Source: DASXRA01 sp036506155 (GTDB taxonomy: Bacteria > Actinomycetota > Actinomycetes > Mycobacteriales > Jatrophihabitantaceae). From it: a stretch of 21,870 nt of DNA. The translations under genes were made by a program, and so were the position numbers. Where the stretch lies: assembly GCA_036506155.1 (NCBI GenBank), contig DASXSF010000096.1, positions 1 through 21,870 on the forward strand. The letters are read 5' to 3'. Shown one piece after another: positions 7,578 through 15,653 of the stretch; the stretch's first letter is position 1; each line of letters begins with the position of its first letter. A model generated the notes under the pieces. That model was not told the DNA's origin. It saw only the letters and a list, made by a program, of their open reading frames with translations, and did no database searches.

Positions 7578-7928
7578 CTACGCGCTGACTCGATCCAGGT
7601 ACTGCAACAGGTCATGCGCCGCGAGCTCGACATCCTTGTGTCGCCATTCGGACGCGCGATAGACGCATGCGATGAGGCCCGTTCGATGGACGCGGCGGAA
7701 GTCGCCGAACACGAACGCGTAACGTGCCTTGGTCTCGTCGGTCGCGCCCTCGGTCAGGCCCAGATGCCAGGCGGCATAAGCATCCCAGCCGTGCCGCTCG
7801 AGGTAGGCGTTCTGCGCTGCCGCGTCAGGCTGGACGACACCCCAATCGCTATCCAGCACGTATTGCTTGCGTTCGATGAGCTCCCGGGCGTGGTCGACGC
7901 CCGCCTGATTCAACGCATACGACGCCAT
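7578..7928 (-). CDS. Conserved hypothetical protein (116 aa)
   Basis: Starts at ATG 7928 with AGAAGG just upstream. The product (MASYALNQAGVDHARELIER to HDLLQYLDRVSA) is soluble, mostly helical and rich in charged and aromatic residues. It includes GWDAYAAWHLGLTEGATDE and KARYAFVFGDFRRVHRTGLI, a style I associate with a small conserved actinobacterial family of unknown function. No catalytic motif or membrane segment is visible. Good codon bias and full length suggest a functional gene. It may form a pair with the 42-residue frame 30 bases upstream. Confidence 0.75.
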   Translation of the reverse strand: MASYALNQAGVDHARELIERKQYVLDSDWGVVQPDAAAQNAYLERHGWDAYAAWHLGLTEGATDETKARYAFVFGDFRRVHRTGLIACVYRASEWRHKDVELAAHDLLQYLDRVSA

Positions 7929-7958
7929 GCCTTCTACCGTTGCACACGGTCGCTTCGC

Positions 7959-8087
7959 TCACAGGCGCTCGGCCAGCTTGGCCAGCTCGGCCGTTGCGGC
8001 GCCGCCCACTCGGCGAGCCGGCAGCTGTACCAACACCCCCAGCCGAAGCACCGAGGCTGTTGGCGCGCTGGAGTCTACGTAGGCCAT
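7959..8087 (-). CDS. Possible small protein (42 aa), unknown
   Basis: ATG 8087 opens a frame reading MAYVDSSAPTASVLRLGVLV, then QLPARRVGGAATAELAKLAE and RL before TGA at 7961-7959. The Ala/Leu-rich end looks like a real amphipathic helix, and third positions are G or C in the normal way. It lies 30 bases upstream of, and on the same strand as, the 116-residue gene. It could equally be the 3' fragment of a longer lost gene. Confidence 0.35.
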   Translation of the reverse strand: MAYVDSSAPTASVLRLGVLVQLPARRVGGAATAELAKLAERL

Positions 8088-8189
8088 GGACACTCAGCGG
8101 TCCCAGCAGTCGCCGGTCGACCGACCTAGTCGATGCATCGGCGCAAGCCAGTTTGAGGATTTGACTAAAGCCACCTTAAGTGTGGGCGG

Positions 8190-8268
8190 AGCACCGGCGA
8201 GCCGCCATGGGACAGCCGATCGCTGGTTCGTCGACGAGACCTACGCCAAGGTCGCCGGCCGCTGGACC
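8190..8268 (+). mobile_element. IS6-family transposase scrap (copy D)
   Basis: A plus-strand stretch reads RHGTADRWFVDETYAKVAGR and then WT, nearly identical to the segment around the first catalytic Asp of the transposase at 18026-18722. No inverted repeats or other transposase parts lie nearby. An orphan fragment in the opposite orientation to the other copies. Confidence 0.7.
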
Positions 8269-8886
8269 CGAGTACGTCCCTTACTGTCGGGCTGGCCGCC
8301 ATTTACCACCGGCAATAGCTGGCGCGCTCGTCGTGGGCCGCCGACGCCTGGCCGTCGTTGACGCCCACCGGGTGCACGCCCGGTAGCCCACTACCCGAGC
8401 TGCCAGTATGGGCGCGCCCAATGAGTCGACGCGCTGGCGACCCGGCACGAGTGTTGGACGAACGCCGCGAGATGGCGGTGGGCTGATCCGGAGGCAGACT
8501 CCCTGGCGTGAGGAACGTTGGTCAACCGCGGCCGCGCGCGACGTACCGCGGTGCGGCAAATTCCTGTCTCGGGATCATGCCGCATCCGGGACTTTCCCGG
8601 TGCGTTTCAGCCTGCTCGCCGGCAGCCCTGTCCGGCAGGGTCGATAGTCCCCGATCTGGCATCGGGTGGCGGGCTGCGGGCGTAGCACAGAGAACCCGAC
8701 TGGTGTCGCGGTCGACGTACCGCACGCCCACCACGCGGCCCGTCGCCGCACCTCACCCGAACGAGTCCCTCGCACGCATCGACTGATCGCGAGGCCAGCG
8801 TGTCGCACCGCAAGGGACGAAGTTCGTTCACCGGTTCATCTTCGCCCGACGACGAGGCGTATCAGGCTCACGGGACGTGAGCGACC
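8269..8886. other. About 600 bases with no recognisable gene
   Basis: Only short, low-quality open frames; no domain recognised on either strand. Confidence 0.45.
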
Positions 8887-9321
8887 GTGGCGGCATTCGA
8901 GGCCGCCTACCACCCGGTGCTTGCCGCCGGTCCCCTCGTGTTCACCGACCACACGCTCATCACGAGCAATACCCAAGCGCTCGGCCCGCTCGACGCGCCT
9001 GACCGGCTCGGATGGCACGCCGACACGAGGCACGGCGTCGTCCCGGCCATGCACAGTCGGCCGCGCCTTAGCGTCAGACACGGGTAGCCAACCACGCCCG
9101 AGGACCAGGAACTCCTCGACGAGTTGCCGAACCCGGCCAACCAGGCCCGCGCTGACATGCACGTAACGACGAGTGCGCGACGCGATCCTGGCCAGCCTGC
9201 CCGTTACGACGGCCACTTCGAGTATGACCCGCGTAGCGGCGACGCGAGTCTGTGCTTGCCGGTTATTGGCGCGGCCGCCTGGGGCAGGCTGGATATCAGA
9301 CACGAGTCTCAGCCGCGGTGA
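8887..9321 (+). pseudogene. Decayed gene of unknown family with one in-frame stop
   Basis: One frame is open from 8887 to 9321 except for TAG at 9085-9087. The first part reads FEAAYHPVLAAGPLVFTDHT, then LITSNTQALGPLDAPDRLGW and HADTRHGVVPAM. After the stop it continues PTTPEDQELLDELPNPANQA, then RADMHVTTSA and RYDGHFEYDPRSGDASL. G/C in third positions and sensible composition on both sides of the stop suggest one gene broken by a nonsense change. No family is recognised, and the last 25 residues may be out of the original frame. Confidence 0.4.
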
Positions 9322-9642
9322 GACTCGCGTCGAGGCCTTGCCGGCTCAACCGCGACGCTGGCAGGGCCGCGGTCGCGCCGGCGCCGCGAGTGCGCCGGTG
9401 CGCGCCGCCGACGTGTGCCAGCGGGCACGGCGGCACAGGCGGTCCGCAGGTCAGAGGCGGCGGTTCAGGGCACTGGTAGGCCCCACGCCGGCGGGATCGT
9501 CGGATGCGACGACAACACCACCAGGTCACGCATCGGGCCGGTGGCCACGCGAATCCGTCGCCCTCGACTGACGCGTGACGCGAACGTGTTCGCCGTCGAC
9601 ACGCCCGCAGGCGGCCCGTCCGCGCGCCCGGTCGAGCTGCAG
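9322..9642. other. About 320 bases with no recognisable gene
   Basis: Very GC-rich, with short frames only. It follows the stop codon of GAF-ANTAR regulator 1 on the minus strand; no clear terminator hairpin seen. Confidence 0.45.
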
Positions 9643-10356
9643 CTAGGGGTCAGTCGCGGCTGAGGGTGGCAGCGCACCGGTTTCGACGACCTCGGAGGCG
9701 ACATCGCGTAGCTTGCGGTGCAAGCTTTGGCTGGCCACACGAAGCAGGGTGAACGCGTCCTGCTGGCTGACCTTGTGGTGCGCCATCAGCACACCGACCG
9801 CAGCACCGATCTCCCGGTTCGATGCCAGAGCGGTTTCCAGATTCGCCGCGTGGTCCTCGGCCTCATACAGCGCCACAAGGCTCGACGCGTGCGCCGCCAG
9901 CACCGTCGCGAGATCGATATCGGCATCGCTGAACGCAGCAGCCCGCTCAGCGAACAAGTGCAACGCGGCGCAGTCCCTGGCGATCAGCCGGAACGACAAA
10001 ACGCTGCGATACGAGGTCTCCTCCGCGAGACGAGCGCAGTAACGCGGCCACCGCGACTCACCCTCGACATCGAACAGCACGAACGCCGGGTCTGCCTGCT
10101 CTGCGTCATAGAACGGGCCTTCCCGCAACTCAGCCTGCAACGCGGCCGCCGCAGCCGCGACCCGATCCGACGCCGCCAGCGTGCGACCACGTCTTCCACC
10201 CGCGACCGTGATGCTGGCACCGTGACAGGCCTCGACATGTTTAACCGTGAGCTCGACAATCCGCTTCCGGGCCGCCTGGTTGTCACCCGCGCCGTGCAGC
10301 TCCCGACCGATGACAGCGAACTCCTGCGCCAGCTGCACAACCTCGTTGGTGTCCAC
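9643..10356 (-). CDS. GAF and ANTAR domain-containing regulator 1
   Basis: From GTG 10356 (VDTNEVVQLAQEFAVIGREL, GAGG just upstream) the protein has 237 residues, the usual length for this family; the frame stays open further upstream but without coding character. Residues about 25-160 form a GAF sensor domain (FVLFDVEGESRWPRYCARLA, SYRSVLSFRLI). Residues about 172-225 form the ANTAR domain: NREIGAAVGVLMAHHKVSQQ, DAFTLLRVASQSLHRKLRDV. ANTAR domains are three-helix RNA-binding modules that bind paired hairpins in leader RNA and prevent transcription termination; GAF domains sense small ligands. Target transcripts are unknown. It is one of three such genes in the window, all on the minus strand. 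Confidence 0.92.
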   Translation of the reverse strand: MDTNEVVQLAQEFAVIGRELHGAGDNQAARKRIVELTVKHVEACHGASITVAGGRRGRTLAASDRVAAAAAALQAELREGPFYDAEQADPAFVLFDVEGESRWPRYCARLAEETSYRSVLSFRLIARDCAALHLFAERAAAFSDADIDLATVLAAHASSLVALYEAEDHAANLETALASNREIGAAVGVLMAHHKVSQQDAFTLLRVASQSLHRKLRDVASEVVETGALPPSAATDP

Positions 10357-11320
10357 GCTGCCTCGCCCATGTGACGACCCCGACTGCCCAAGACCGCAAG
10401 CTGCCACGCGCATTCTGCCCGAACCGCATGCCCTGCGCGCAACAGGCTGGGTCTGGCCGCGGCACCACAGCAGATCCTTGCTACGGCCGGTATTCACCAC
10501 CCGCCAATAGGAGACACGCTCGCCGGGCTGGCCAGCGAGGTGCCCCGCTTTCGACGCCACCGCGGCCCGGCCTCAGCAGCCAACCGGACAGGCGCGGTCT
10601 ATCCGTCGATACCAACGGCATCACGACTGGCGATGACGATCGTGAGTTCCGCGCAGGTGCGGATTTCTGTCCGTGCTCAAGGGTGCCGCCACGGCCGGAA
10701 CAGTGGAGGGTGCGCTAGCGACGATGCGGTTGGACGATCGGCCGCAGCTGGTGAGCGCCAGAAGACGTGGGCGCGGTGGATCCTGTCGAGCTGGCGAGGC
10801 CGATTGCAGCTGCGCAACCCAGCGAGGTGATCGGGCCGAGCGCTGCCGCGATGGTTCCGCGGACTGAGGGCTGCGACGTCTTGACGGAACGGTCGGCGAT
10901 TTGGCACGGCCCTGCGTGGCCGTGTGGCACCGAGACTGTTGACTGCGCCGCATTGCAGACGGTGGCCGTCCTGCCCAGTTTCCACTTTCGCGGGGGTGTA
11001 CGCGAGGCGCGCACCGAAGATCACTCCATTCCATCAAGAATGCCCCCGCAGTCGAGGTGATACCCGTGTTCTCGATTGCGATAACCGCCGGTCGCGGTCA
11101 CCGGCCGGTGCAGCACGTCGAGCCGCCGCAGCAGCCCGAGGATTCAGGGCGAGTGAGCAGTTGCTCGGCAGGTTTGCGTCGGTGGTGCCGCCGGACATAC
11201 TGCAGGTGCGACGCCAGTTCTGGGGGACGCGTCGTCAAGGCCCGGCGTGCTGAACCGCAGCACGCTAGGCCGCATGTAGAGCAATACTGCCCGCTACCCA
11301 TGGGCCGGAAGGGGCATAAG
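10357..11320. other. About 960 bases with no recognisable gene
   Basis: Several frames of 90-140 codons overlap here on both strands but are Arg/Pro/Ser-rich and lack domains, ribosome sites or consistent third-position bias. It includes the 5' flank of GAF-ANTAR regulator 1. No IS remnant identified. Confidence 0.45.
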
Positions 11321-11548
11321 GTGCTGAGCGAGCACCGCTACTGGATTCTCCTGGCTGGTGAGCTGAACGACGTCGCCCGCGAGGCAGTCGACGGCTGGAG
11401 GATCGAGCCCATCGGTGCTGACACTGCGCTGATCGGCGACATGGACCAGGCCGCGCTGCACGGCGTCTTGAACCGCATTCGCTTCCTCGGCCTCCCCATC
11501 GTCGAGGTCTGCCGGCTGCGCCCGACACCCGCCAACGGCAGCCAGTGA
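11321..11548 (+). CDS. Small conserved-looking protein (75 aa), unknown function
   Basis: GTG 11321 is preceded by GGAAGGGG at about 7 bases; an in-frame ATG at 11300 lacks a site, so GTG is preferred. The product reads LSEHRYWILLAGELNDVARE, then an Asp/Thr turn, then MDQAALHGVLNRIRFLGLPI and VEVCRLRP. This strand-rich pattern with a DQAALHGVLxRIRxLGL helix recurs in small actinobacterial proteins of unknown function, often near redox or monooxygenase genes. It has no membrane segment. It stands 69 bases before the lipoprotein gene, same strand, and may share its transcript. Confidence 0.7.
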   Translation: MLSEHRYWILLAGELNDVAREAVDGWRIEPIGADTALIGDMDQAALHGVLNRIRFLGLPIVEVCRLRPTPANGSQ

Positions 11549-11617
11549 CGGCCACCATGTGTCGCCGACGCCTCAGCGCGTAGCGCTGGAGAACTTTTCA
11601 TCACAGGGGGTACAGGC

Positions 11618-12019
11618 GTGCGGCTCAGATCATTGCGCGTATTCGCGTTGCTGCTTCTGGCCGCGCTCGGTGTTGCCGCGTGCGGTACCCGCGCCCGCGG
11701 AGACGGTGCAGCGACGGTGGCGGGGCGGTTCGTTGCCGCGGTCTCCGGACACGACGGAGCCAACGCCTGCAGGCTGCTAACTGAGCAGGCCCGCGAGTCG
11801 GTGAGCGGAGACACCGACGTCTCGTGTGCTAATGCAGTGCTCAACGTCCAGGAGCGCGGCACCGCACTCGGCAACGTCGAGGTGTGGGGCGACGCGGCGC
11901 AGGTCCGTATCGGCACCGATGTGATCTTCCTCGTGCATCTGCACGAAGGGTGGTTCGTCTCCGCCGCCGGGTGTACGCCGCGTCCAGGTGCGCCGTACAA
12001 GTGCGAGGTGGATGGCTGA
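11618..12019 (+). CDS. Lipoprotein, unknown function
   Basis: 133 residues from GTG 11618, after CAGGGGGTACAGGC. The N-terminus RLRSLRVFALLLLAALGVAA ends in a lipobox (GVAAC), so Cys22 should be lipidated and anchor the protein on the outer face of the membrane. The mature part (VAGRFVAAVSGHDGANACRL, then SCANAVLNVQERG, VEVWGDAAQVRIGTDVIFLV, EGWFVSAAGCTP) resembles small NTF2-like exported domains, with four further Cys that could form disulfides. The fold guess is inference. The 3' end overlaps the next start by 8 bases, implying a coupled operon with the mini-protein and DUF6766 gene. Confidence 0.85.
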   Translation: MRLRSLRVFALLLLAALGVAACGTRARGDGAATVAGRFVAAVSGHDGANACRLLTEQARESVSGDTDVSCANAVLNVQERGTALGNVEVWGDAAQVRIGTDVIFLVHLHEGWFVSAAGCTPRPGAPYKCEVDG

Positions 12020-12104
12020 CGTGCGTGTGATGTTTTGGGGCACCGGGACGTTCGTGCTACTGGGCTTGGTGTACGTGATGGCCATTGGGTGGGCCCACCG
12101 ATGA
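12012..12104 (+). CDS. 30-residue single-pass membrane protein
   Basis: ATG 12012 lies inside the end of the lipoprotein gene (8-base overlap, with GAGGTGG just upstream), and the TGA at 12102-12104 overlaps the ATG of the next gene as ATGA. The peptide is MADVRVMFWG followed by TGTFVLLGLVYVMAIGWAHR, one hydrophobic helix with a short polar start and a positive end. An internal ATG (MFWG) is an alternative start. Overlap at both ends makes chance less likely than for an isolated short frame. Size and shape recall accessory subunits such as KdpF or CydX, but there is no sequence match to either. It may assist the DUF6766 membrane protein. Confidence 0.65.
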   Translation: MADVRVMFWGTGTFVLLGLVYVMAIGWAHR

Positions 12105-12790
12105 CCACCAGCCGGCTAGGCCGCTTCTGCCGGGACAACGGCCTGTCCCTGGCGTTCCTGCTTCTGCTGGTACTCGCCCTCGTCGGACAGGCGGTGTCCG
12201 GCGTAGCAGAGTTCAACCACCAACAGATCATCGACGGCGCCCAGCAGCTATCGCTGGCGCAGTACGTGACCTCCTCAAGCTTCGCCGTCGACGTCGCCGA
12301 GAACTGGCAGTCGGAGTATCTGCAGTTCGCGCTCTACATCCTCGCCACCATCTGGCTCGTGCAACGCGGTTCCAGCGAGTCCAAGAAGCTCGAGGATGTC
12401 GGCACGCAATCCGACGAGGAACAGAAAGTGGGCCGCTACGCAACACCGTCGTCGCCAGCCTGGGCCCGCGCCGGCGGCTGGCGCGCCGCCTTGTACGGCC
12501 GTTCGCTGGGAACGGTCATGGCGATCTTCTTCCTGCTATCGCTGACGGCCCAGTCGATCGCCGGACAAGCTGCCTACAACGTCGACCTTCTTCATCAACA
12601 CGAGGATCCCGTCGGCTGGGTTGGCTACGCCACGTCCGCGGACTTCTGGAACCGCACCCTGCAGAACTGGCAGTCAGAATTTCTCGCGGTGGCCTCGATG
12701 GCCGCCTTCGCCATATACCTGCGCCAACGAGGATCACCGGAATCGAAACTGGTCGGCGCCCCCCACGACGCCACAGCGCAGGACCCCTAG
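12101..12790 (+). CDS. DUF6766 family membrane protein
   Basis: 229 residues from ATG 12101. The protein is built as two similar halves. Half 1: RDNGLSLAFLLLLVLALVGQ helix (11-34), then ENWQSEYLQFALYILATIWL (67-86) and QRGSSESK. Half 2: YGRSLGTVMAIFFLLSLTAQ helix (132-156), then QNWQSEFLAVASMAAFAIYL (188-207) and RQRGSPESK. Four membrane helices are expected, with extracytoplasmic loops between the pairs. The shared motif NWQSE(Y/F)L...QRGSxESK is typical of DUF6766, whose function is unknown. The gene is translationally coupled to the mini-protein. A perfect hairpin follows 34 bases after the stop. Confidence 0.88.
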   Translation: MTTSRLGRFCRDNGLSLAFLLLLVLALVGQAVSGVAEFNHQQIIDGAQQLSLAQYVTSSSFAVDVAENWQSEYLQFALYILATIWLVQRGSSESKKLEDVGTQSDEEQKVGRYATPSSPAWARAGGWRAALYGRSLGTVMAIFFLLSLTAQSIAGQAAYNVDLLHQHEDPVGWVGYATSADFWNRTLQNWQSEFLAVASMAAFAIYLRQRGSPESKLVGAPHDATAQDP

Positions 12791-12823
12791 CAACGGCAAC
12801 AGGCGGCAACCGCCGCGAGTTTT

Positions 12824-12869
12824 GCGAACTGGTGGGCCCGTCGTGCGGCTTAGTGAGTGACCAGTTCGC
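12824..12869. terminator. Perfect 10-bp hairpin after the DUF6766 gene
   Basis: GCGAACTGGT (12824-12833) and ACCAGTTCGC (12860-12869) are exact complements with a 26-base loop. No T-run follows, which is common for terminators in high-GC actinomycetes. The long loop leaves a protein-binding site possible. Confidence 0.5.
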
Positions 12870-13451
12870 CGGTTGTTCGGCGGCGGCTGAACCGCCCCGG
12901 GGTTTCCGGAGAGGCTGGGTTGAGCAGCCCGACGGGTAGACACACCAAGTGCCGGCGGGTTGATGCAGGTGCCGCCCGTCATTTGCAGCCTCGCGTGCCG
13001 AACAGCAGCGTGCGGGGCCGCGTCACGCCTGGACGGGCGGTACCCGTTGCGGCGGGTGGCCTTGGGCCGCGATGCTGTTGGCATCGGGTAGCCCCCCGCC
13101 CGGTCTGTCTGCGGGGGGGTTGTGCCTCGCCTCGCAGCGGGTGCAAGGCGTTCCTGCGCAGTATCCCGCGTATGTGTGGGCGTGCCCACGTTGGTCCGTC
13201 CGGCTGACGGATGGGCCGATCGCGCCGCGAGAGGTGCACGCGCCGAGGGGTCAACGGTGATGACTCCTTCGTCGCCCAGGGGCGGCGAGTTCGGTCCAGC
13301 GACGGCCGTTGGCGTCGGGGCATCGCGGAGTTCGGTGAAGCCGCGCGTGCTGGTGCGCAGGCGAGTTGTGGGGCTGCCGCTGCAGTTGGGACGGCAACCC
13401 CGCCGCGCGATGTTTGGGGGAGGCGTCGGTGGCAGTGGGTCTTGTGAGTGA
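12870..13451. other. About 580 bases with no recognisable gene
   Basis: A long minus-strand open frame here is an Arg/Pro/Thr-rich artefact of GC content. The only structure seen is the C-run/G-run hairpin at 13092-13118. Confidence 0.5.
13092..13118. terminator. GC hairpin, terminator-like
   Basis: CCCCCCGC (13092-13099) pairs with GCGGGGGG (13111-13118) across an 11-base loop; GTTGTG follows on the plus strand. No gene ends immediately beside it, so its role is uncertain. Confidence 0.4.
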
Positions 13452-13658
13452 TTAGTCCCGGGTGGGTGGGTGTTCGGCGATTTCGTTGAGTCGTTGCCGG
13501 GCGAGCCGTTCGACGAGTTCGGGCAGGGCCGGTTCTGGCGCTGCGTCCAGCTCGTGGCGGCATTGGCGCACCGTCGCGACGATGGTGGCCAGGGGGACTC
13601 GCGGCGCGAACTCGGGGAATAGGCGTTCGGTGATGTCAGCGAGCGACCCGGAAGGCAT
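13452..13658 (-). CDS. Three-helix-bundle dimerization-type small protein
   Basis: 68 residues from ATG 13658 with GAGGG six bases upstream. The sequence (SLADITERLFPEFAPRVPLA, TIVATVRQCRHELDAAPEPA, LPELVERLARQRLNEIAEHP) has three amphipathic helices separated by Pro-rich turns, like the actinobacterial proteins annotated as three-helix bundle dimerization domain. In longer proteins this segment precedes other domains; alone it may bind a partner. No catalytic residues seen. Frame is intact. Confidence 0.75.
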   Translation of the reverse strand: MPSGSLADITERLFPEFAPRVPLATIVATVRQCRHELDAAPEPALPELVERLARQRLNEIAEHPPTRD

Positions 13659-13838
13659 CGTCACCCTCTTCTGCTGATTCCCGCACGATTTTAACCGTAT
13701 CGGGCCTCGGCCGACTCGTTCAGGAGGCGGCAGGTTATGAAATCTGCGGATGGTCGGCACCTAGGTCGCGACTGCGCGGTGGGACGCCGCCCGAGTCCGC
13801 CCGACCGGTGCGTCGGTGCACCGGCCGCCGACGATCAT

Positions 13839-14030
13839 TCACAAGCCCAGGCAAAAGATCAGTCCCAGCACAATGCCGGAGCAGAACACCCCCAGCGTGT
13901 TCAGTGTCGGCAGGGACTGGCCGAAGATCTCCGGGGTGTACTTCGGGCCATCAGAGGTGTTGTAGGCGATCAGCGGTCCGGTGAACGCTCCGGCACCGCC
14001 CGCCAGCAGGACTCCCAAGATGACGAGCAT
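13839..14030 (-). CDS. Small two-helix membrane protein (63 aa)
   Basis: ATG 14030; GAGGAG lies about 11 bases upstream. The product has an N-terminal helix (MLVILGVLLAGGAGAFTGPL), a polar middle (IAYNTSDGPKYTPEIFGQSL) and a C-terminal helix (TLGVFCSGIVLGLIFCLGL). Both helices are Gly-rich. I do not know a function; the layout resembles small actinobacterial membrane proteins found near HdeD or stress genes. Intact and well formed. Confidence 0.65.
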   Translation of the reverse strand: MLVILGVLLAGGAGAFTGPLIAYNTSDGPKYTPEIFGQSLPTLNTLGVFCSGIVLGLIFCLGL

Positions 14031-14218
14031 CGCACGTCAACTCCTCTGCTCGCTCCAGGGCAACGGGATCTCGGTAGGACGGGCCGCGCGGGTGACCGTC
14101 GCACCGTCGGGTCGAAGGTCACTGCCACAAGCCCCGCACTCTACGGAGCACGCGGCGCCAGCGAGATTGACTCGTCGCGCCAACGGCCGTGAACTGCACG
14201 ACGTAGCGCGGGTCGACC

Positions 14219-14543
14219 GTCGACGCGGAGGCCCTTCGCAAGCAGGTCGAGGCCGCGATGAACGCGGCTACATTGTTCCACCTCGTCGGCACCGGGAAAG
14301 ACGATACCGGCAAACTCGTGTCGTTCGACATCCACTTCGGGACCCACAAGACCGACGGCTCGATCACCCAGAACGGCGAGAAGATCGAGCTCATCAACCC
14401 CGGCGCTGCATCCGTCTACTTCCGGGCTCCCGACGAGCTGTGGCAGCACTTTGGCGGGGCCGGAGATCGAGGGCGGAGATCTGGAACTGGACGGACCGGT
14501 GCTGTTCGTCGCCTACCACGGCTTCGGCGTGAAGGCGAGGTAG
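14219..14543 (+). pseudogene. Broken gene of unknown family (one frameshift, start missing)
   Basis: Coding character begins near 14219 (VDAEALRKQVEAAMNAATLF), after an in-frame TAG at 14204, and continues HLVGTGKDDTGKLVSFDIHF, GTHKTDGSITQNGEKIELIN, PGAASVYFRAPDELWQHFGG. Near 14455 the frame moves by one base to EIEGGDLELDGPVLFVAYHG and FGVKAR, ending at TAG 14541-14543. The pattern of short strands suggests a small beta-rich protein, perhaps the body of a lipoprotein whose signal peptide has been lost. No family is recognised. Its end overlaps the minus-strand HdeD-like frame by 31 bases. Confidence 0.5.
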
Positions 14544-14770
14544 ATCTCGAAGAGTTCGACGATGAAAGCCCATATCGCGACGAGCGTCGCGAGAGCGAGC
14601 GCCTTGATGCCCGGCCGGGCCAGCGCGATCACCGCGGCTACTAGGCACACGATCGGACGAGTGATGTTCTTTGTGGCGCTGCCTCATCGCAGTTCTGCGA
14701 TCTCGCGCGACGGCCCCATCTTCATTGCGGTATCGAGCGCAAGTTTGGTGAGTCGGTTGACGGCGATCAC
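14513..14770 (-). pseudogene. HdeD/DUF308-like membrane fragment with an in-frame TGA
   Basis: A GTG at 14770 overlaps the stop of the lipid kinase gene (GTGA). The frame reads IAVNRLTKLALDTAMKMGPS and REIAELR, then TGA at 14686-14684, and continues in the same frame as RPIVCLVAAVIALARPGIKA, LALATLVAIWAFIVELFEIY and LAFTPKPW. The second part closely resembles one HdeD (DUF308) repeat, a helix with a Pro-Gly turn and a second helix with an internal Glu. Only about one third of an HdeD protein is present. The first 28 residues may be a separate coupled peptide or part of the same broken gene. Confidence 0.5.
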
Positions 14771-15648
14771 TGGTAGGAAACGGCGGCGGGTCGTTCCCGC
14801 GGCACCCGAACCCGCAAGGCGGCTGCGCGCACGAGACAGTGCACCGGCGTCTCGAGGGAGCTGCTCTCGCCGTCGATTGCGACGGGGATCGTACGTTGCG
14901 GCGCTTCCACCACGACCTCCGCAGCGGTGGTCACGGTCGCCGGCACAGGTAGGCGTCCCCCTCGCACGATCGCGGCGGGATTGGCCGGAGGTGGCGCCAC
15001 TTGGACGCAGATGAGCCCGAGCGTGCCGCTGTCTAGCCTCGGTCGGCCGGCGATACCGGCGACGCCCCGGGTGCCATAAGGGTTGTTGCTGATGAGCGCG
15101 GCAGTGGGGTCGGTTACCGCAACTGCGCCCGCACGAACGGTGAAGTGGCGCTGTTCACCGCCGGACATTACGTCCGGGAAGACGCTCAACGTGACCCGCA
15201 GCTTGTGCTCGCGGTAGTCCGGTCGTTCGACGATTTCGGCATACGCGCCGAACGACACGTTGTTCACGAATGGCCGACCATTCGCCGCCCCGAGGTCGAT
15301 GACAAGGTCCGCGCCGTCGCGTAGCCCGTCAAGAGCCTTCTCCGGGTGTGAAGGGTCCAGACCGAGGTCGTGCGCGAAGTGGTTGCGAGTGCCCGCCGGG
15401 ATGACCAGGAATGGGACGCTGCGTTCGGCCGCGACGCCGGCCACGAGGGCCAGCGTCCCGTCGCCGCCGGCCACGCCGAGCAGGTCCGCGCCGTCGTCGA
15501 CCGCTTGGAACAGCCGCGCCGCGAGATCCTCCTCGCGTTCCTCGAGCATCAGTACCGTCGCGCCCAGCCGTTCTGCCCTCGCGCGCAAATCGAACCGCTG
15601 CACCTTTCCGCCGCCCGACCGCGGGTTCATAACGATGAATGGCCGCAC
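14767..15648 (-). CDS. Diacylglycerol kinase family lipid kinase
   Basis: 293 residues from GTG 15648 (RPFIVMNPRSGGGKVQRF). Diagnostic motifs: NPRSGGG (8-14), the nucleotide-binding GVAGGDGTLALVAG (58-71), and IPAGTRNHFAHDLGLD (83-98), the PxGTxNxxA pattern of the DAGK/sphingosine-kinase superfamily. The later part (FVNNVSFGAYAEIV, then SGGEQRHFTVRAG and VAIDGESSSLETPV) is the beta-sandwich. It phosphorylates a lipid hydroxyl with ATP at the membrane. No good ribosome site precedes the GTG; the stop of a truncated ORF lies five bases upstream, so translation may be coupled to it. The PAP2 gene is divergent. Confidence 0.88.
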   Translation of the reverse strand: MRPFIVMNPRSGGGKVQRFDLRARAERLGATVLMLEEREEDLAARLFQAVDDGADLLGVAGGDGTLALVAGVAAERSVPFLVIPAGTRNHFAHDLGLDPSHPEKALDGLRDGADLVIDLGAANGRPFVNNVSFGAYAEIVERPDYREHKLRVTLSVFPDVMSGGEQRHFTVRAGAVAVTDPTAALISNNPYGTRGVAGIAGRPRLDSGTLGLICVQVAPPPANPAAIVRGGRLPVPATVTTAAEVVVEAPQRTIPVAIDGESSSLETPVHCLVRAAALRVRVPRERPAAVSYQ

Positions 15649-15653
15649 GATGA

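Noticed and set aside
10621..11060. Several overlapping frames of 95-140 codons on both strands
   Set aside because: None has consistent third-position bias, a ribosome site or a recognisable domain.
12979..13563. 194-codon minus-strand frame
   Set aside because: Extremely Arg/Pro/Thr-rich, overlaps the end of the three-helix-bundle gene in another frame, no ribosome site or domain.
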